Shown here in pieces: positions 50,075 to 59,573 of a DNA stretch of 64,000 nucleotides. Origin of the DNA: Halogeometricum sp. S1BR25-6 (lineage in GTDB: Archaea > Halobacteriota > Halobacteria > Halobacteriales > Haloferacaceae); assembly GCF_031624495.1 (NCBI RefSeq), contig NZ_JAMQOP010000002.1, positions 868,001-932,000 on the forward strand, written 5' to 3'. The position numbers and the translations under genes were made by a program. The notes under the pieces were generated by a model. The model had not been told where the DNA came from, searched no databases, and worked only from the letters and a program-made list of their open reading frames with translations. Position 1 is the stretch's first letter. Each line of letters begins with the position of its first letter.

Positions 50075-52783
50075 TCAGGCCGCCGCGTCTCGGGGTTCGT
50101 CGCCGTCCCAGCCGTCGGAGGCGGCCGCGTCGGGTTCGACGCCCGCGAGGCGGAGGGCGTTCGAGGTGACGCCGAGGCTCATCCCCATATCGCCGACGAC
50201 GATGGCGGTGGCGACGGTGATGAGACCGAGGGGCGCGGCGACGGTCAGGACGCCTTTCACGGCGAGCGACGCCCAGATGTTCTGCCGGATGACGCCGGCG
50301 GTCTTCGAGGAGAGGTCGACGAGGTACGGCAGGCGCGTCAGGTCGTCCGAGAGCAGGGCCACGTCGGCCGTCTCAAGCGCCGTGTCCGTGCCCGCCGCGC
50401 CCATGGCGATGCCGACCGTCGCGGCGGCGAGGGCGGGGGCGTCGTTGACGCCGTCGCCGACCATCGCCACCGACTCGTGCTCGTCGGTGAGTTCGCGGAC
50501 GGCGTCGACCTTCTCCTCGGGGAGGAGGTCCGCGCGCACCTCGTCGACGCCGACGCGCTTGCCGATGACGTTCGCCGTGCGCTCGTTGTCGCCGGTGAGC
50601 ATCACGACGCGGGAAACGCCGAGTTCGCGCAGGCGCGAGACGGTCCACGCGGCCTCCGGGCGGACGGTGTCCGCGACGGCGACGACGCCCTCTATCTCGT
50701 CTTCGGTGCCGACGAGGACGACGGACTTGCCCTCCGACTGGAGGCGCGGGATGACCTCGTTCGTCAGGTCGAGATAGCTCCCGTGGTCGCAGTCGCGGGC
50801 GTCCCTGACCAGCGTTCCCCCGTCGGTTCGCTCGCCTCCGTCCGTCGCCACGTGCGCGTGTTCGAGGTCGAAGCCGAGGTCGGCGAACAGGCCGGGCTTG
50901 CCCGCGTAGTGCGTCTCGCCGTCGAGGACGGCTTTTACCCCTTTGCCGGTGATGGACTCGAAGTCCCGAATTTCGCGGTCGGGGACGTCGCGGTCGGCGG
51001 CGTGGGCCGTGATGGCCTGCGCGATGGGGTGCTCGCTGCGCGACTCGATGGCCGCGGCGCACCCGAGCACCTCCGTCGAGTCGTTGCCGTTGAGGGCGAC
51101 GACGTCGGTGACGCCGAGTTCGCCCGTCGTGAGCGTCCCCGTCTTGTCGACGGCGACTACCTCGACGTCGCTCATCGCTTCGAGGTGCTGGCCGCCCTTC
51201 ACGAGGACGCCGTTGCGCGCCGCCGACGTGATTCCCGAGACGACGGAGACGGGCGTCGAGATGACGAACGCGCAGGGGCAGGCGACCACGAGGAGCGTCA
51301 GACCGCGGACGAACCACACTCTGAAGGGGTCGCCGAACAGGAGGGGCGGCACCGCGACGGTGAGCACCGCGCCGACGACGATGACCGGCGTGTAGTAGCG
51401 CGCGAAGCGGTCGATGAACCGCTCGGCTTCGGTCTTTTCGCGGTTGGCGTCCTCGACCATCTCCACGACTCTGGAGAGGGTCGACTCGCTCGCGGGCGAC
51501 GTCGCCTCCACTTCGAGGTAGCCCTCCTCGACGATGCTGCCGGCGAACACCTCCTCGCCGGGCGATTTGTCGACGGGGACGGACTCGCCGGTGATGGGCG
51601 ACTCGTCCACCGCCGACGTCCCCTCGGTCACGACGCCGTCGAGCGGAATCCGGTCGCCGGGTCGGACGAGCACCGTCTCGCCGACGGCCACGTCCTCGGC
51701 GGGGACGACCGTCTCTTCGCCGTCCCTGCGGACCGTCGCCGTGTCGGGGGAGAGTTCCATCAACTCGCGCATCGAGTTGCGCGCGCGGTCCATGGAGAAC
51801 CGCTCCAGCAGTTCGGCGACGCTGAACAGCACCGCGAGCGTCGCCGCCTCGAACGGCATGTTCACCGCCATCGCGCCGACGATGCCGGCGGACATCAGCA
51901 GGTCGATGTCGAGACTCAGGTTCTTCGCGGAGTAGTAGCCGTTCCGCAGGACGGGAATCCCCGCGAGGAGGACGGCGAGCACGTAGAGAACCCACGCGAC
52001 GCTGATTTCGTAGCCGGCTGGCGCCGCGAGGAGGGCGTCCAGACCGGGCAGGAGGAACTCCAGGGCGAGGCCGATAGCGAGGAAGACGGCACCGGCCCCC
52101 GTCTTCAGCGCGCGCGGACTGCGCCACACGTCGCGCGGGGAGTCGCCGCCGTCGTCGTCCTCGACGGCGTAGCCCGCGCCCTCGATGGCGGCGACCAACG
52201 CGCCGCGCGAGGCCGCGTCGGGGTCGAACGTGACGGTCACTGTCCCCGTCGTCGGTTGCGTCTCGCGTTCGAGGACGCCGGCCACGCCGTCCAGCGACTT
52301 TTCCACCTTGCCGGCGCAGGAGGCGCAGTCCATCTCGGGGACGGAGAACGTCGCCGTCTCGGCGTCGGCGACGGCGTAGCCCGCCGACTCGACGCGCGAC
52401 CGGACGGCGTCGCCGTCCGTCTCGCCCTCGTCGAAACTGACGTACAGCGTTCCCGTGGTCGGTTGCGCGTCCACGTCGCGGACGCCCGCGTCGCCGCGGA
52501 CGCTCTTGGTCACCTTCTCCGCGCAGGAGGCGCAGTCCATCTCCGGCACCGAGAGCCTGAGGGTTCGTTCGTCGTCGCTCCCGTCGGACGACGCCGACGG
52601 GGCGTCGGCGGCGGAGGCGGTGGAAACGTCGGAGGTGTCAGCGTCACACGCGTCGTCACATCCGCAGGCGTCGATGTCGTCGCGGCCGTTACCCCCCTTG
52701 TCGTGGGAGTGGCCACTCGCGCGGTCGTGGTCGTCATCGCTCCCGCGACTCGCGTCGTCGTGGTCGTGGCCGTCCCGGTTCAT
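50075..52783 (-). CDS. Heavy-metal translocating P-type ATPase (Zn/Cd type)
   Basis: A 902-residue P1B-type ATPase. The N-terminus is His/Asp-rich (first 55 residues, with CGCDDAC). Two HMA domains follow, with MDCASC near residue 84 and again near 150; the Asp before CxxC is typical of Zn/Cd pumps. The membrane CPC motif (ACPCAFVIS), the phosphorylation site DKTGTLTTGE, SEHPIA and GDGVNDAPAL are present. The final membrane region (VVGDMGMSLGVTSNALRL) has an Asp like ZntA, not the copper-type MSxSS. Exports Zn2+, Cd2+ or Pb2+. It lies upstream of no obvious regulator. Confidence 0.94.
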   Translation of the reverse strand: MNRDGHDHDDASRGSDDDHDRASGHSHDKGGNGRDDIDACGCDDACDADTSDVSTASAADAPSASSDGSDDERTLRLSVPEMDCASCAEKVTKSVRGDAGVRDVDAQPTTGTLYVSFDEGETDGDAVRSRVESAGYAVADAETATFSVPEMDCASCAGKVEKSLDGVAGVLERETQPTTGTVTVTFDPDAASRGALVAAIEGAGYAVEDDDGGDSPRDVWRSPRALKTGAGAVFLAIGLALEFLLPGLDALLAAPAGYEISVAWVLYVLAVLLAGIPVLRNGYYSAKNLSLDIDLLMSAGIVGAMAVNMPFEAATLAVLFSVAELLERFSMDRARNSMRELMELSPDTATVRRDGEETVVPAEDVAVGETVLVRPGDRIPLDGVVTEGTSAVDESPITGESVPVDKSPGEEVFAGSIVEEGYLEVEATSPASESTLSRVVEMVEDANREKTEAERFIDRFARYYTPVIVVGAVLTVAVPPLLFGDPFRVWFVRGLTLLVVACPCAFVISTPVSVVSGITSAARNGVLVKGGQHLEAMSDVEVVAVDKTGTLTTGELGVTDVVALNGNDSTEVLGCAAAIESRSEHPIAQAITAHAADRDVPDREIRDFESITGKGVKAVLDGETHYAGKPGLFADLGFDLEHAHVATDGGERTDGGTLVRDARDCDHGSYLDLTNEVIPRLQSEGKSVVLVGTEDEIEGVVAVADTVRPEAAWTVSRLRELGVSRVVMLTGDNERTANVIGKRVGVDEVRADLLPEEKVDAVRELTDEHESVAMVGDGVNDAPALAAATVGIAMGAAGTDTALETADVALLSDDLTRLPYLVDLSSKTAGVIRQNIWASLAVKGVLTVAAPLGLITVATAIVVGDMGMSLGVTSNALRLAGVEPDAAASDGWDGDEPRDAAA

Positions 52784-52885
52784 ACGAGACCGTAGTCGGT
52801 TCGGAGTTATTAATCCACCTGCGAATTTCGGCCGGTTTAGTGCAAGAGATTATTAACTAATTGGGTCTGGGATAATATCTCTGCG

Positions 52886-53388
52886 CACGAAGCGGCTGAG
52901 AGGAGTAAGCCCCCTTCTGTTTCGACCCGGCATTCGGCTGAGCGTCCACGTCCTCCCCTCTCGGGGGCGCGCCGGGCGAACCCGAACGCGCTGTCCGAAC
53001 TACCTTAGCGGCGCGGACTTGCACCGGTGAGGTTTCGCCGTTCCACCCGTTCTCGGCCGTCGTCCGCGCGGCGGAACCCGCGCGGAAAGAGACGGCTGCC
53101 GCCGTCTCGCGGCCGCAAAGCGGCCGCACTACCCTCGACGGGTCAACTCCCTTCCCTTACGGGTCGGTTCGCGCGCGAACGGGTGGCCCCGTTCGCGCCG
53201 CCGGTGGACGAACGTCCACCCGCGCGTCTCATCGGTCGGGCCGAGGGGTCTCGTTTCTGTTCCAGAGCCAGTCGTCTCCGACTCCGGGCTTGCGCCCGGT
53301 CACCCGTTCGGACGGTGGGGGGACTTTCCTCATGTCCGCGGCCGGTAGGACCGGCGGGACACGGGAACCGGGCTCTCTCTGCCGGATT
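52886..53388 (-). ncRNA. rnpB: RNase P RNA (archaeal type)
   Basis: The stretch without genes is explained by RNase P RNA on the minus strand. The universal 5' core GAGGAAAGTCC lies at about 53322-53332, and the matching 3' core ACAGAAGGGGGCTTACT at about 52904-52920; together they form P4. P1 is formed by CGGCAGAGAG (53384-53375) and CTCTCAGCCG (52902-52893). P3 is GCCGGTCCTACCGGC. Many further hairpins lie between. A TATA-like CTTATG near 53411 predicts a start at about 53385, matching P1. The length of about 500 is somewhat above what I recall for haloarchaea (roughly 430). Ends are approximate. Confidence 0.95.
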
Positions 53389-53405
53389 CGTCTAGTTCGG
53401 ACGGT

Positions 53406-53414
53406 CGCATAAGG
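53406..53414 (-). promoter_or_regulatory. TATA-like element of the RNase P RNA gene
   Basis: On the minus strand CCTTATGCG, centred near 53411, about 26 bases before the predicted RNA start. Confidence 0.5.
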
Positions 53415-53537
53415 AGTTCGATTTGGTCGATTCGCGGGGGAATCCGACCCGATTCACCGCCGGAAGGCGTAAATCAAAGACTAATCAGGGCGGTGATAAG
53501 GGAAGCGTTCAAGTTTAGCCAGTGCCTGGAGAGTACT

Positions 53538-54140
53538 ATGTCCGAGGCGCAGACCGTTCGACTCTCGTACGACGACGGGTCACGGGCGGTCGAACTCGCG
53601 CGTGAATCGGTCGAATCGTACGTTCTTCACGGCCAACGAGAACAGCCCGGAAGCATGCGGGACGCGTTCTACGCTCGCACCGGGGCGTTCGTCCGAATAC
53701 AATCGACACGGGGCCGCGGCCGCCTGCGGGGGTGCGCCGGGGCCTATCGAGGGAAAGACCAACTCGGCCACGCCATCGTCGACGCGGCGATTCAGGCCGC
53801 GTCCGGCGATTCCTGTGGCTCCGAAATCGAACCGCCCGAACTCCCGAATCTCAACATCTCGGTCTGCATCGTCTGCAACCACGTTCTCACCAACGACCCC
53901 GTCGCCGACCTCGAACTCGGCACCCACGGCGTCGCGATAGACAAAGACGGCAGCCACGGCTGGCTCTACCCGACGATTCCCGTCGAGAACGGCTGGTCCG
54001 AAGAACAGTTCCTCACGCACGCCTGCCGGAAGGCCGGCCTGTCGCCCCTGGCGTGGCAGGACGAAGACGCGATGGTGACGCTGTTCGAAGGACAGGTGTT
54101 TCGGGAGCGGTCCGACGGCGGCAGCGTCGAAGAACTGTAG
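53538..54140 (+). CDS. AMMECR1 domain protein
   Basis: A 200-residue AMMECR1-family protein. The family core RLRGCAGAYRGKDQLGHAIV (as LRGC followed by GAYRGKDQL) is present, as are LNISVCIV and GSHGWLYPTIPVENGWSEEQ near the C-terminus. The function is not known in archaea, although it is conserved from archaea to humans. The ATG at 53538 fits; an in-frame extension to 53493 is possible. A TGATAAG-like box lies upstream. It is divergent from the RNase P RNA. Confidence 0.9.
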   Translation: MSEAQTVRLSYDDGSRAVELARESVESYVLHGQREQPGSMRDAFYARTGAFVRIQSTRGRGRLRGCAGAYRGKDQLGHAIVDAAIQAASGDSCGSEIEPPELPNLNISVCIVCNHVLTNDPVADLELGTHGVAIDKDGSHGWLYPTIPVENGWSEEQFLTHACRKAGLSPLAWQDEDAMVTLFEGQVFRERSDGGSVEEL

Positions 54141-54239
54141 GACGACCGACCGCACGCACCCCGACCCGAACGGCCTCACGCACCGACCGCGAATCGGACT
54201 TCTGCGCCTCTCCTCACCGAACAGCGACGTCGCTCTCGG

Positions 54240-55397
54240 TTACGTCTCGTCCGCGCCGTAGCCGCAGGCCTCGGCGTCGTCGGCCGCCCGCGCCGCCGCC
54301 GCGTCGATGTCGAAGTCGTCGGCGACCACCTCGCCGTCGCGAATCAGCGGTTCGAGCAACCGTTCGGCGTCGGCCGGGGCGTCGGTCCCCTTCAGGGCGA
54401 CGTAGTGGCCGCCGTCGGCGGTCCGGTAGACCTCCTTCACGCCGGCGAGTTTCCCCCGCTTGGCCGCCGGTTCGCCCTCGATTTCGACGATATCGAGGGC
54501 GAAGTCGACCGGGTCGGCGTTCGAGACGTAGCCGCCGACGCCGAACCCGTCGGCCGCGTCGCGGAGGTGCCGCAGGTCCGCGGGGCCGAGGCCGCCGGAG
54601 ACGAACACGTCCACGTCCTCGTGCCCCTCGGCCGCGAGCGTCCACTGCACCTCGCGGACGATGTGCCGGAAGTCGCCGCGCCGCGAGGAGGTGGTGTCGA
54701 GGCGGACGCTGTCGAGGTCGTCGCCGAGGGTCTCGACGGCCCGGAGCACCTCGTCGGTCTCGTCGCTGTAGGTGTCGCAGAGGGCGACGCGCGGGACGGA
54801 CTCGTCGACCGCGTCGTCGAAGGCCGTCCACGCCTCCTCTTGGTTGCCGCGGCCGAAGCAGATCATGAGGGCGTGCGGCATCGTCCCGGACGCCTCCCGC
54901 CCGATGACCTCGCCGGCGGCGACGTGCGAGATACCGTCGAGGCCGCCGACGAGGGCGCTTCGCTCGACCATCGCCGCGATGGAGGGATGGACGTGGCGCG
55001 CGCCGAACGACAACACCTGCGCCTCGGGCGCGGCGCGGCGGACGTCGAGGGCGGCGGTGGCGGCGCCGGAGGCGTGCGAGAGAAAGCCCAAGAGCGCGGT
55101 CTCGAAGCGGGCGAAATCGAGGTAGGACCCTTCGATGCGCATCACGGGGCCGCCGTCGAACAGGCGCCCCTCGGGAATCGCGTCTACGTCGACGTCGCGT
55201 CCTTCGAGGAGGGCGGCGGCGTCTTTCACCCCTGCGAGCAGTTCGTACTCGCCGTCGGGGAACTGGTCGGCCGTCACCTCGGCGACCACGCGCGGGTTCT
55301 TACCGGCGTGTCGGAGCGTCGTCTCCGTCCGCTCGAAGTAGGCGTCGGTGGCCGACCCCTCGCGGATGGCGTCGACGCCGACGATGTCGAAGTCCAT
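54240..55397 (-). CDS. pncB: Nicotinate phosphoribosyltransferase
   Basis: A 385-residue enzyme of the NAPRTase family. It joins nicotinate to PRPP to form nicotinate mononucleotide in NAD salvage. Visible segments are DAYFERTETTLRHAGKNP (N-terminal core), VLSFGARHVHPSIAAMVERS, the phosphate-binding ASGTMPHALMIC and DTYSDETDEVLRA, then VSGGLGPADLRHLRDA and FGVGGYVSNADPVDFALDIV. The length fits the short archaeal form. A nicotinamidase-like hydrolase lies 3.6 kb away, so both steps from nicotinamide are encoded here. Confidence 0.93.
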   Translation of the reverse strand: MDFDIVGVDAIREGSATDAYFERTETTLRHAGKNPRVVAEVTADQFPDGEYELLAGVKDAAALLEGRDVDVDAIPEGRLFDGGPVMRIEGSYLDFARFETALLGFLSHASGAATAALDVRRAAPEAQVLSFGARHVHPSIAAMVERSALVGGLDGISHVAAGEVIGREASGTMPHALMICFGRGNQEEAWTAFDDAVDESVPRVALCDTYSDETDEVLRAVETLGDDLDSVRLDTTSSRRGDFRHIVREVQWTLAAEGHEDVDVFVSGGLGPADLRHLRDAADGFGVGGYVSNADPVDFALDIVEIEGEPAAKRGKLAGVKEVYRTADGGHYVALKGTDAPADAERLLEPLIRDGEVVADDFDIDAAAARAADDAEACGYGADET

Positions 55398-55486
55398 GAC
55401 CGGCCGTTTCGGCGGCGTCGTGAAAAACGCGTTCGTTCAGGCGGGGCGGCCGGAGAGAATTCCTCTTCGAAAGGGGCGGCGACGAG

Positions 55487-55927
55487 TCAGCAGACGGCGA
55501 CGACCGCTCGGTAGACGGTGCCCTCGTACCGGACGTACGGGCGGTCCACCCAGAACGAGTAGGCCTCGCCGCCGTCGTCGATTTCGACGTCGCCCTCCGA
55601 CAGCGCCGCGTCGAACTCGCTTCGCCGCTCCTCGGAGAGGTTCTCGTACGGAATCACCGTCGCGTCGTCGGGCACCTCGTCGACGGGGTCCACGGAGACG
55701 TACGCGGGGCAGTTCGCGGTCGAGGGCGGTCGTTCGCTCGGCGTCGGAGTCGGCGTACCGGGCATCACCGTCGCCGTGGGCGAGGCGGTCGGTGTCGGCG
55801 TCTGCGTCGGTGTCGCTGTCGTCGTCGCGGACGGGTCGGGTGTCGGCTTCGTTCCCGGCCCGCCGAGGCAACCGGCGGCGACGACGAGGACGAGGAGAGC
55901 GGAGAGGGCGACTCTTCGCGGGTCCAT
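55487..55927 (-). CDS. Lipoprotein with Thr/Pro stalk (DUF7979-like)
   Basis: A 146-residue lipoprotein. The signal peptide ends VVAAGC near residue 20. A Thr/Pro/Ser-rich stalk (about residues 24-75) is likely glycosylated. The C-terminal domain (YENLSEERRSEFDAALSEGD, SFWVDRPYVRYEG, ending VVAVC) with Cys at both ends matches a haloarchaeal domain I recall as DUF7979. It probably faces the outside of the cell. Function unknown. Confidence 0.75.
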   Translation of the reverse strand: MDPRRVALSALLVLVVAAGCLGGPGTKPTPDPSATTTATPTQTPTPTASPTATVMPGTPTPTPSERPPSTANCPAYVSVDPVDEVPDDATVIPYENLSEERRSEFDAALSEGDVEIDDGGEAYSFWVDRPYVRYEGTVYRAVVAVC

Positions 55928-55961
55928 ACGCGTCGATTCCGTCGGGAGGGTAAGTGCTTTG

Positions 55962-57332
55962 TCACGAAGCGGCGTGAATCCCGTCCAACCGCTCGGCGGC
56001 CGGCGCGTTGACGATGGTAACGCGCGTGCCGGAGCGCCGAACGCGGAAGGCGTCGGCGAACGGCCCGTCCTCGACGACGTAGACGTTCGGTCCGACGCGC
56101 GTGGCGTTCAGGCTCCCGACCAGCAGCGACTCCGTGTATCCGGTCGCGAACTCGCGCGCGTCGCGTTCGGTGTCCCACTCGGTCGCCCAAACGTAGCCGA
56201 ACTCGCCGTCGCCGCTCCGGTACGGGACAAGTTCGTCGCCGCCCCACCCGGCCGTCGCCTCGGCCGTGTAGTTGTACCGCGAGTACTGGCCGACCTGCCG
56301 CCGGAGCGACGCTCTGTCTATCGCCCCGGTGTCCCAGAAGGCGGTGTAGAGGAACACCTCGCCGAGTCGGTCGGTCGGCCGGTCGCGGTCGAACCGCGAC
56401 CACGCCGCCGCGGAGCGGTCCCGGACGGTCACGTCCGCCGGTCCCTCGTCGGGGTACGCCTCGGGATGGAGAATCTGCTCCGAGGTGACCGGCGCGTCCT
56501 CGTACGCGGCGTTCACGGCGTCCCACCCGCCGCGTTCTCGGAGGGTGCGGACGAACTCCGGTCCCTCGCTGTACGGCGCGTAGACGGTGAGGTAGACGCC
56601 GAAGTCGAAGTCGGACCCGCCGCCGGCCTCGGTGTCGGGCGTCGCAACGCACTCCCACTCGGCCGAACAGCGCTCGGCGTACAGCGCCTCGACGTAGTTG
56701 GCGTCCCCCTCCGAGAGGCCGTTCTCCGCGATGCGGCCGTCGTGCGTCGGCGGCGTCGACGCGAAGCCGAAGTGCTGGTCCTGCAGGGCGTGGACGAGTT
56801 CGTGCGCCAGCGTCGCCCGACTCATCGTCGGCGTGTCGCCGTCGCTGACGACGACGATGCGGTCGTCGCTCGGGGTGTAGTAGCCCGCGATGGCCCCGCC
56901 GTACAGTTGGTTGAGCACGTCGCTGACCGACTCGTCCTCGCCGACGAGGAACGCCGCCTCGTACACCTGCTCGCGCCACGGGTCGGGAGAACTCTGAAAG
57001 ACGCCCGACTCGCTGCGATACTGTTCTCGGCTCATGACTTCGACGGGCACCGACTCCCGGAACTCCAACCCGCGGATGTGTTCGACGCGGGCCATCGTCC
57101 GCGCGACGAACGCCTCGCGTTCGCTCTCGTTCAACCCGTCGGACTGGTCGACGTCGATGGACTCGTTGTACCAGTAGCCCGCCTCCCAGCCGATGCGGTC
57201 GGTCGGCGGGTCGTCGGGCCACGACCACGACGCCGGCATCGCCGAGGGGTCGGCGACGGGCGCCGCACACCCAGAGACGACGAGGAGAACCGCGAGGGCG
57301 ACCGGGAGGAGCGCGGACTGCGAATCGTTCAC
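55962..57332 (-). CDS. Hvo_1808-family surface lipoprotein with zincin motif (copy 1)
   Basis: A 456-residue protein, starting with GTG. The lipobox is VVSGC near residue 20. The shared core starts GWEAGYWYNESIDVDQSDGL. The zincin-type motif is AHELVHALQDQH (near residue 185), with YYTPSDDRIVVVSDGD before it. It is related along its full length to the next upstream gene. In Haloferax volcanii relatives are cell-surface proteins; proteolysis is inferred from HExxH and not demonstrated. An in-frame extension of 63 codons is Arg-rich and rejected. Confidence 0.88.
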   Translation of the reverse strand: MNDSQSALLPVALAVLLVVSGCAAPVADPSAMPASWSWPDDPPTDRIGWEAGYWYNESIDVDQSDGLNESEREAFVARTMARVEHIRGLEFRESVPVEVMSREQYRSESGVFQSSPDPWREQVYEAAFLVGEDESVSDVLNQLYGGAIAGYYTPSDDRIVVVSDGDTPTMSRATLAHELVHALQDQHFGFASTPPTHDGRIAENGLSEGDANYVEALYAERCSAEWECVATPDTEAGGGSDFDFGVYLTVYAPYSEGPEFVRTLRERGGWDAVNAAYEDAPVTSEQILHPEAYPDEGPADVTVRDRSAAAWSRFDRDRPTDRLGEVFLYTAFWDTGAIDRASLRRQVGQYSRYNYTAEATAGWGGDELVPYRSGDGEFGYVWATEWDTERDAREFATGYTESLLVGSLNATRVGPNVYVVEDGPFADAFRVRRSGTRVTIVNAPAAERLDGIHAAS

Positions 57333-57400
57333 ACGGGAGAGTGGGAACGGTCGTAGAAAAGCGTTCCCGGCCGCCGACGAACCGACTCGCGGTTCGCGCC

Positions 57401-58861
57401 TCAGTTCCGCGGTCGGATGTCGTTCACGGCGTCGACGGTCGGTCCGTTGACGACGACGACGCGGGTGCCGTCCATCCGGACGCGGAAGGCGTCCGCGAAC
57501 GGTCCGTCCTCGACGACCCACGTGTTTTCACCCCGCTCGGCCGCGCCGTGGGCGGCGAGGATGTTCAGGTACGCGTCGCGGAACTCCTGGGCGTCGCCCT
57601 CGGTGTCCCACTCGGTCACCCAGACGTAGCCGTACTCCTCGCCGCTCCCGGTCGATTTCTCGTACGGGAACAGGCGGTCGTTCGCCCACCCGTTCGACGG
57701 CACGGCGTCGTAGTTGTACGTGTCGTACCGGCTCTCCGTCTCGGCGATGCCCCGCACCGGAACGGTGTCGGCGTTCGCGGTGCGCGCTTGGTACCAGAAC
57801 ATCGTGAATATCGACGCCTCGCCGACCGTGTCGGAACCGCCCTGCCCCTGCTCGGAGAACGTCGACCAGCCGTTCGTCGCCCTGCTCCGATAGTCGATGG
57901 GAACCGGCTCCTCGTCGGTGGAGTGGATGGTCTGTTCGGTCGAGACGGGCGGGTTCCGCAGCATCTCGTCGAGGGCGTCCCAGCCGCCGCGTTCGATGAC
58001 GTCGTGGACGTACACCGGGCCGTCTGAGTACGGCTGGAAGATGGTCAGGAAGATGCCGTAGTTGATCGAACCGCCCGACCCACCCGACCCGCCCGCCGCC
58101 GGGGTGGAGACGCACGTCCACTCGCCGCCGCACATGCTCGCGTAGCGGAGTTCGACGTACTTCGCGTCGCCCTCGATGGCGCCGTCGACGGCCAACTCGC
58201 CGTCCTGCGTCTCGGCGCTGTACTTCTCGCTCGTCAGGTCGTAGTGTTGGTCCTGAAGCGCGTGGGTGAGTTCGTGGACTAAGGTTGCGTTGTCGATGGT
58301 CGGCGACTCCGGCGAGTTCGTGATGACCGTGATGGCGTCGTCGCGCGGCGAGTAGAAGCCGGCGACCGAACTCCCCTGCGTTCCGCTGATGGCCTCCTGG
58401 CTGTCGTTGGATTCGCCGACGACGAACAGCGCCTCCCACACTTGATTGTTCCACTCGTCGAACGCCTCGGCGTTTGCGGACTGGTTCGCCGACCGGTTCG
58501 CCGACCGCTGGCGGTACTCGGCGCGAGTCAGCACGTCGACGGAGACGTTCTCGGTGAACTCCTCGTGGCGGAGGTACTCGACGCGCGCCATCGACCGCGC
58601 GATGTACCGGTCGAGTTCGGCGTCCGAGAGACCGTCGGACTGGTCGACGTCGATGGACTCGTTGTACCAGTAGCCCGCCTCCCACCCGAGGGGGTCGCCG
58701 TCGGGGTCCGAGAAGTTCGCGTCCGGCGAGGCGATATCCGAGGTGTCAGAGACGGCGCCCGCTCCATCGGCGAGGGAGGGTTCGTCCATCGGCGCCGCAC
58801 AACCCGCGAGGACCAAGAGCAAAGAGAGGGAGACGGCGGCGATTCCGTGTCGCGGTAACAT
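57401..58861 (-). CDS. Hvo_1808-family surface lipoprotein with zincin motif (copy 2)
   Basis: A 486-residue paralogue of the gene downstream. The lipobox is VLAGC near residue 20. The conserved start GWEAGYWYNESIDVDQSDGL is identical to that of copy 1, and HELTHALQDQH is in place of HELVHALQDQH. It has an extra Asn/Ser/Ala-rich stretch around residues 115-128 (RSANRSANQSANAEA) not seen in copy 1. The tandem arrangement (68-bp gap, same direction) shows a local duplication that has diverged. It is likely exported and surface-exposed. Confidence 0.88.
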   Translation of the reverse strand: MLPRHGIAAVSLSLLLVLAGCAAPMDEPSLADGAGAVSDTSDIASPDANFSDPDGDPLGWEAGYWYNESIDVDQSDGLSDAELDRYIARSMARVEYLRHEEFTENVSVDVLTRAEYRQRSANRSANQSANAEAFDEWNNQVWEALFVVGESNDSQEAISGTQGSSVAGFYSPRDDAITVITNSPESPTIDNATLVHELTHALQDQHYDLTSEKYSAETQDGELAVDGAIEGDAKYVELRYASMCGGEWTCVSTPAAGGSGGSGGSINYGIFLTIFQPYSDGPVYVHDVIERGGWDALDEMLRNPPVSTEQTIHSTDEEPVPIDYRSRATNGWSTFSEQGQGGSDTVGEASIFTMFWYQARTANADTVPVRGIAETESRYDTYNYDAVPSNGWANDRLFPYEKSTGSGEEYGYVWVTEWDTEGDAQEFRDAYLNILAAHGAAERGENTWVVEDGPFADAFRVRMDGTRVVVVNGPTVDAVNDIRPRN

Positions 58862-58980
58862 GGTATACCGTCCGGTCGGACCGCGTGCGGAAGTAGTTTT
58901 TTCCGGCCGAGGGGTCCGCGAACGCGCCGACGGGACCCGGCCGAGGTAGCGTTTTGGTGTCGGCGCCGGCTCGAACGGAC

Positions 58981-59568
58981 ATGAGCGAGAGCGAGTACGC
59001 CTTCGACCCCGACCGCACCGCCGTCGTCGTCGTCGACCTCCAGAACGGGTTCTGCGACCCGGAGGGAAGCCTGTACGCGCCGTCGAGCGAGGCCGTCGTC
59101 GACGACGCGGCCGCGCTGGTCGAAGACGCGCGCGAGGCGGGCGCCTCGATAGTGTACACGCGCGACGTCCACCCGCCCGAGCAGTTCGACGGCGCGCACT
59201 ACTACGACGAGTTCGAGCGCTGGGGCGAACACGTCATCGAGGGGTCGTGGGAGGCTGAACTCGCCGACGGTCTGGACGTGCGCGCGGAGGACCACGTCGT
59301 CGCCAAGCACACCTACGACGCCTTCTACGAGACGGAACTGAACGGGTGGCTCCGCGCCCACGGAATAGACGACCTGCTGTTCTGCGGGACGCTGGCGAAC
59401 GTCTGCGTCCTCCACACCGCCGGGAGCGCCGGTCTCAGGGATTACCGACCGGTGCTCGTCGAGGACGCCATCGGCGCCCTCGAGGACGACCACAAGGAGT
59501 ACGCGCTGGACCACGCGGGATGGCTGTTCGGCGAGGTGACGACGCGCGAGACGGTTCGGTTCGAGTAG
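58981..59568 (+). CDS. pncA: Isochorismatase-family hydrolase, probable nicotinamidase
   Basis: A 195-residue cysteine hydrolase of the isochorismatase family. The catalytic Asp is in VVVVDLQNGFCDPEG, the Lys is in VAKHTYDAF and the nucleophile is Cys in FCGTLANVCVLHTA. The early segment (VYTRDVHPPEQFD) resembles the metal-binding region of nicotinamidases. With pncB nearby it probably converts nicotinamide to nicotinate. It is convergent with the thioesterase gene. An in-frame GTG at 58954 is less likely as a start. Confidence 0.82.
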   Translation: MSESEYAFDPDRTAVVVVDLQNGFCDPEGSLYAPSSEAVVDDAAALVEDAREAGASIVYTRDVHPPEQFDGAHYYDEFERWGEHVIEGSWEAELADGLDVRAEDHVVAKHTYDAFYETELNGWLRAHGIDDLLFCGTLANVCVLHTAGSAGLRDYRPVLVEDAIGALEDDHKEYALDHAGWLFGEVTTRETVRFE

Positions 59569-59573
59569 TTCGC

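Noticed and set aside
50075-52783. Copper-type (CopA) assignment for the P-type ATPase
   Set aside because: The N-terminal MDCASC motifs and the Asp in the last membrane region fit the Zn/Cd group better than CopA.
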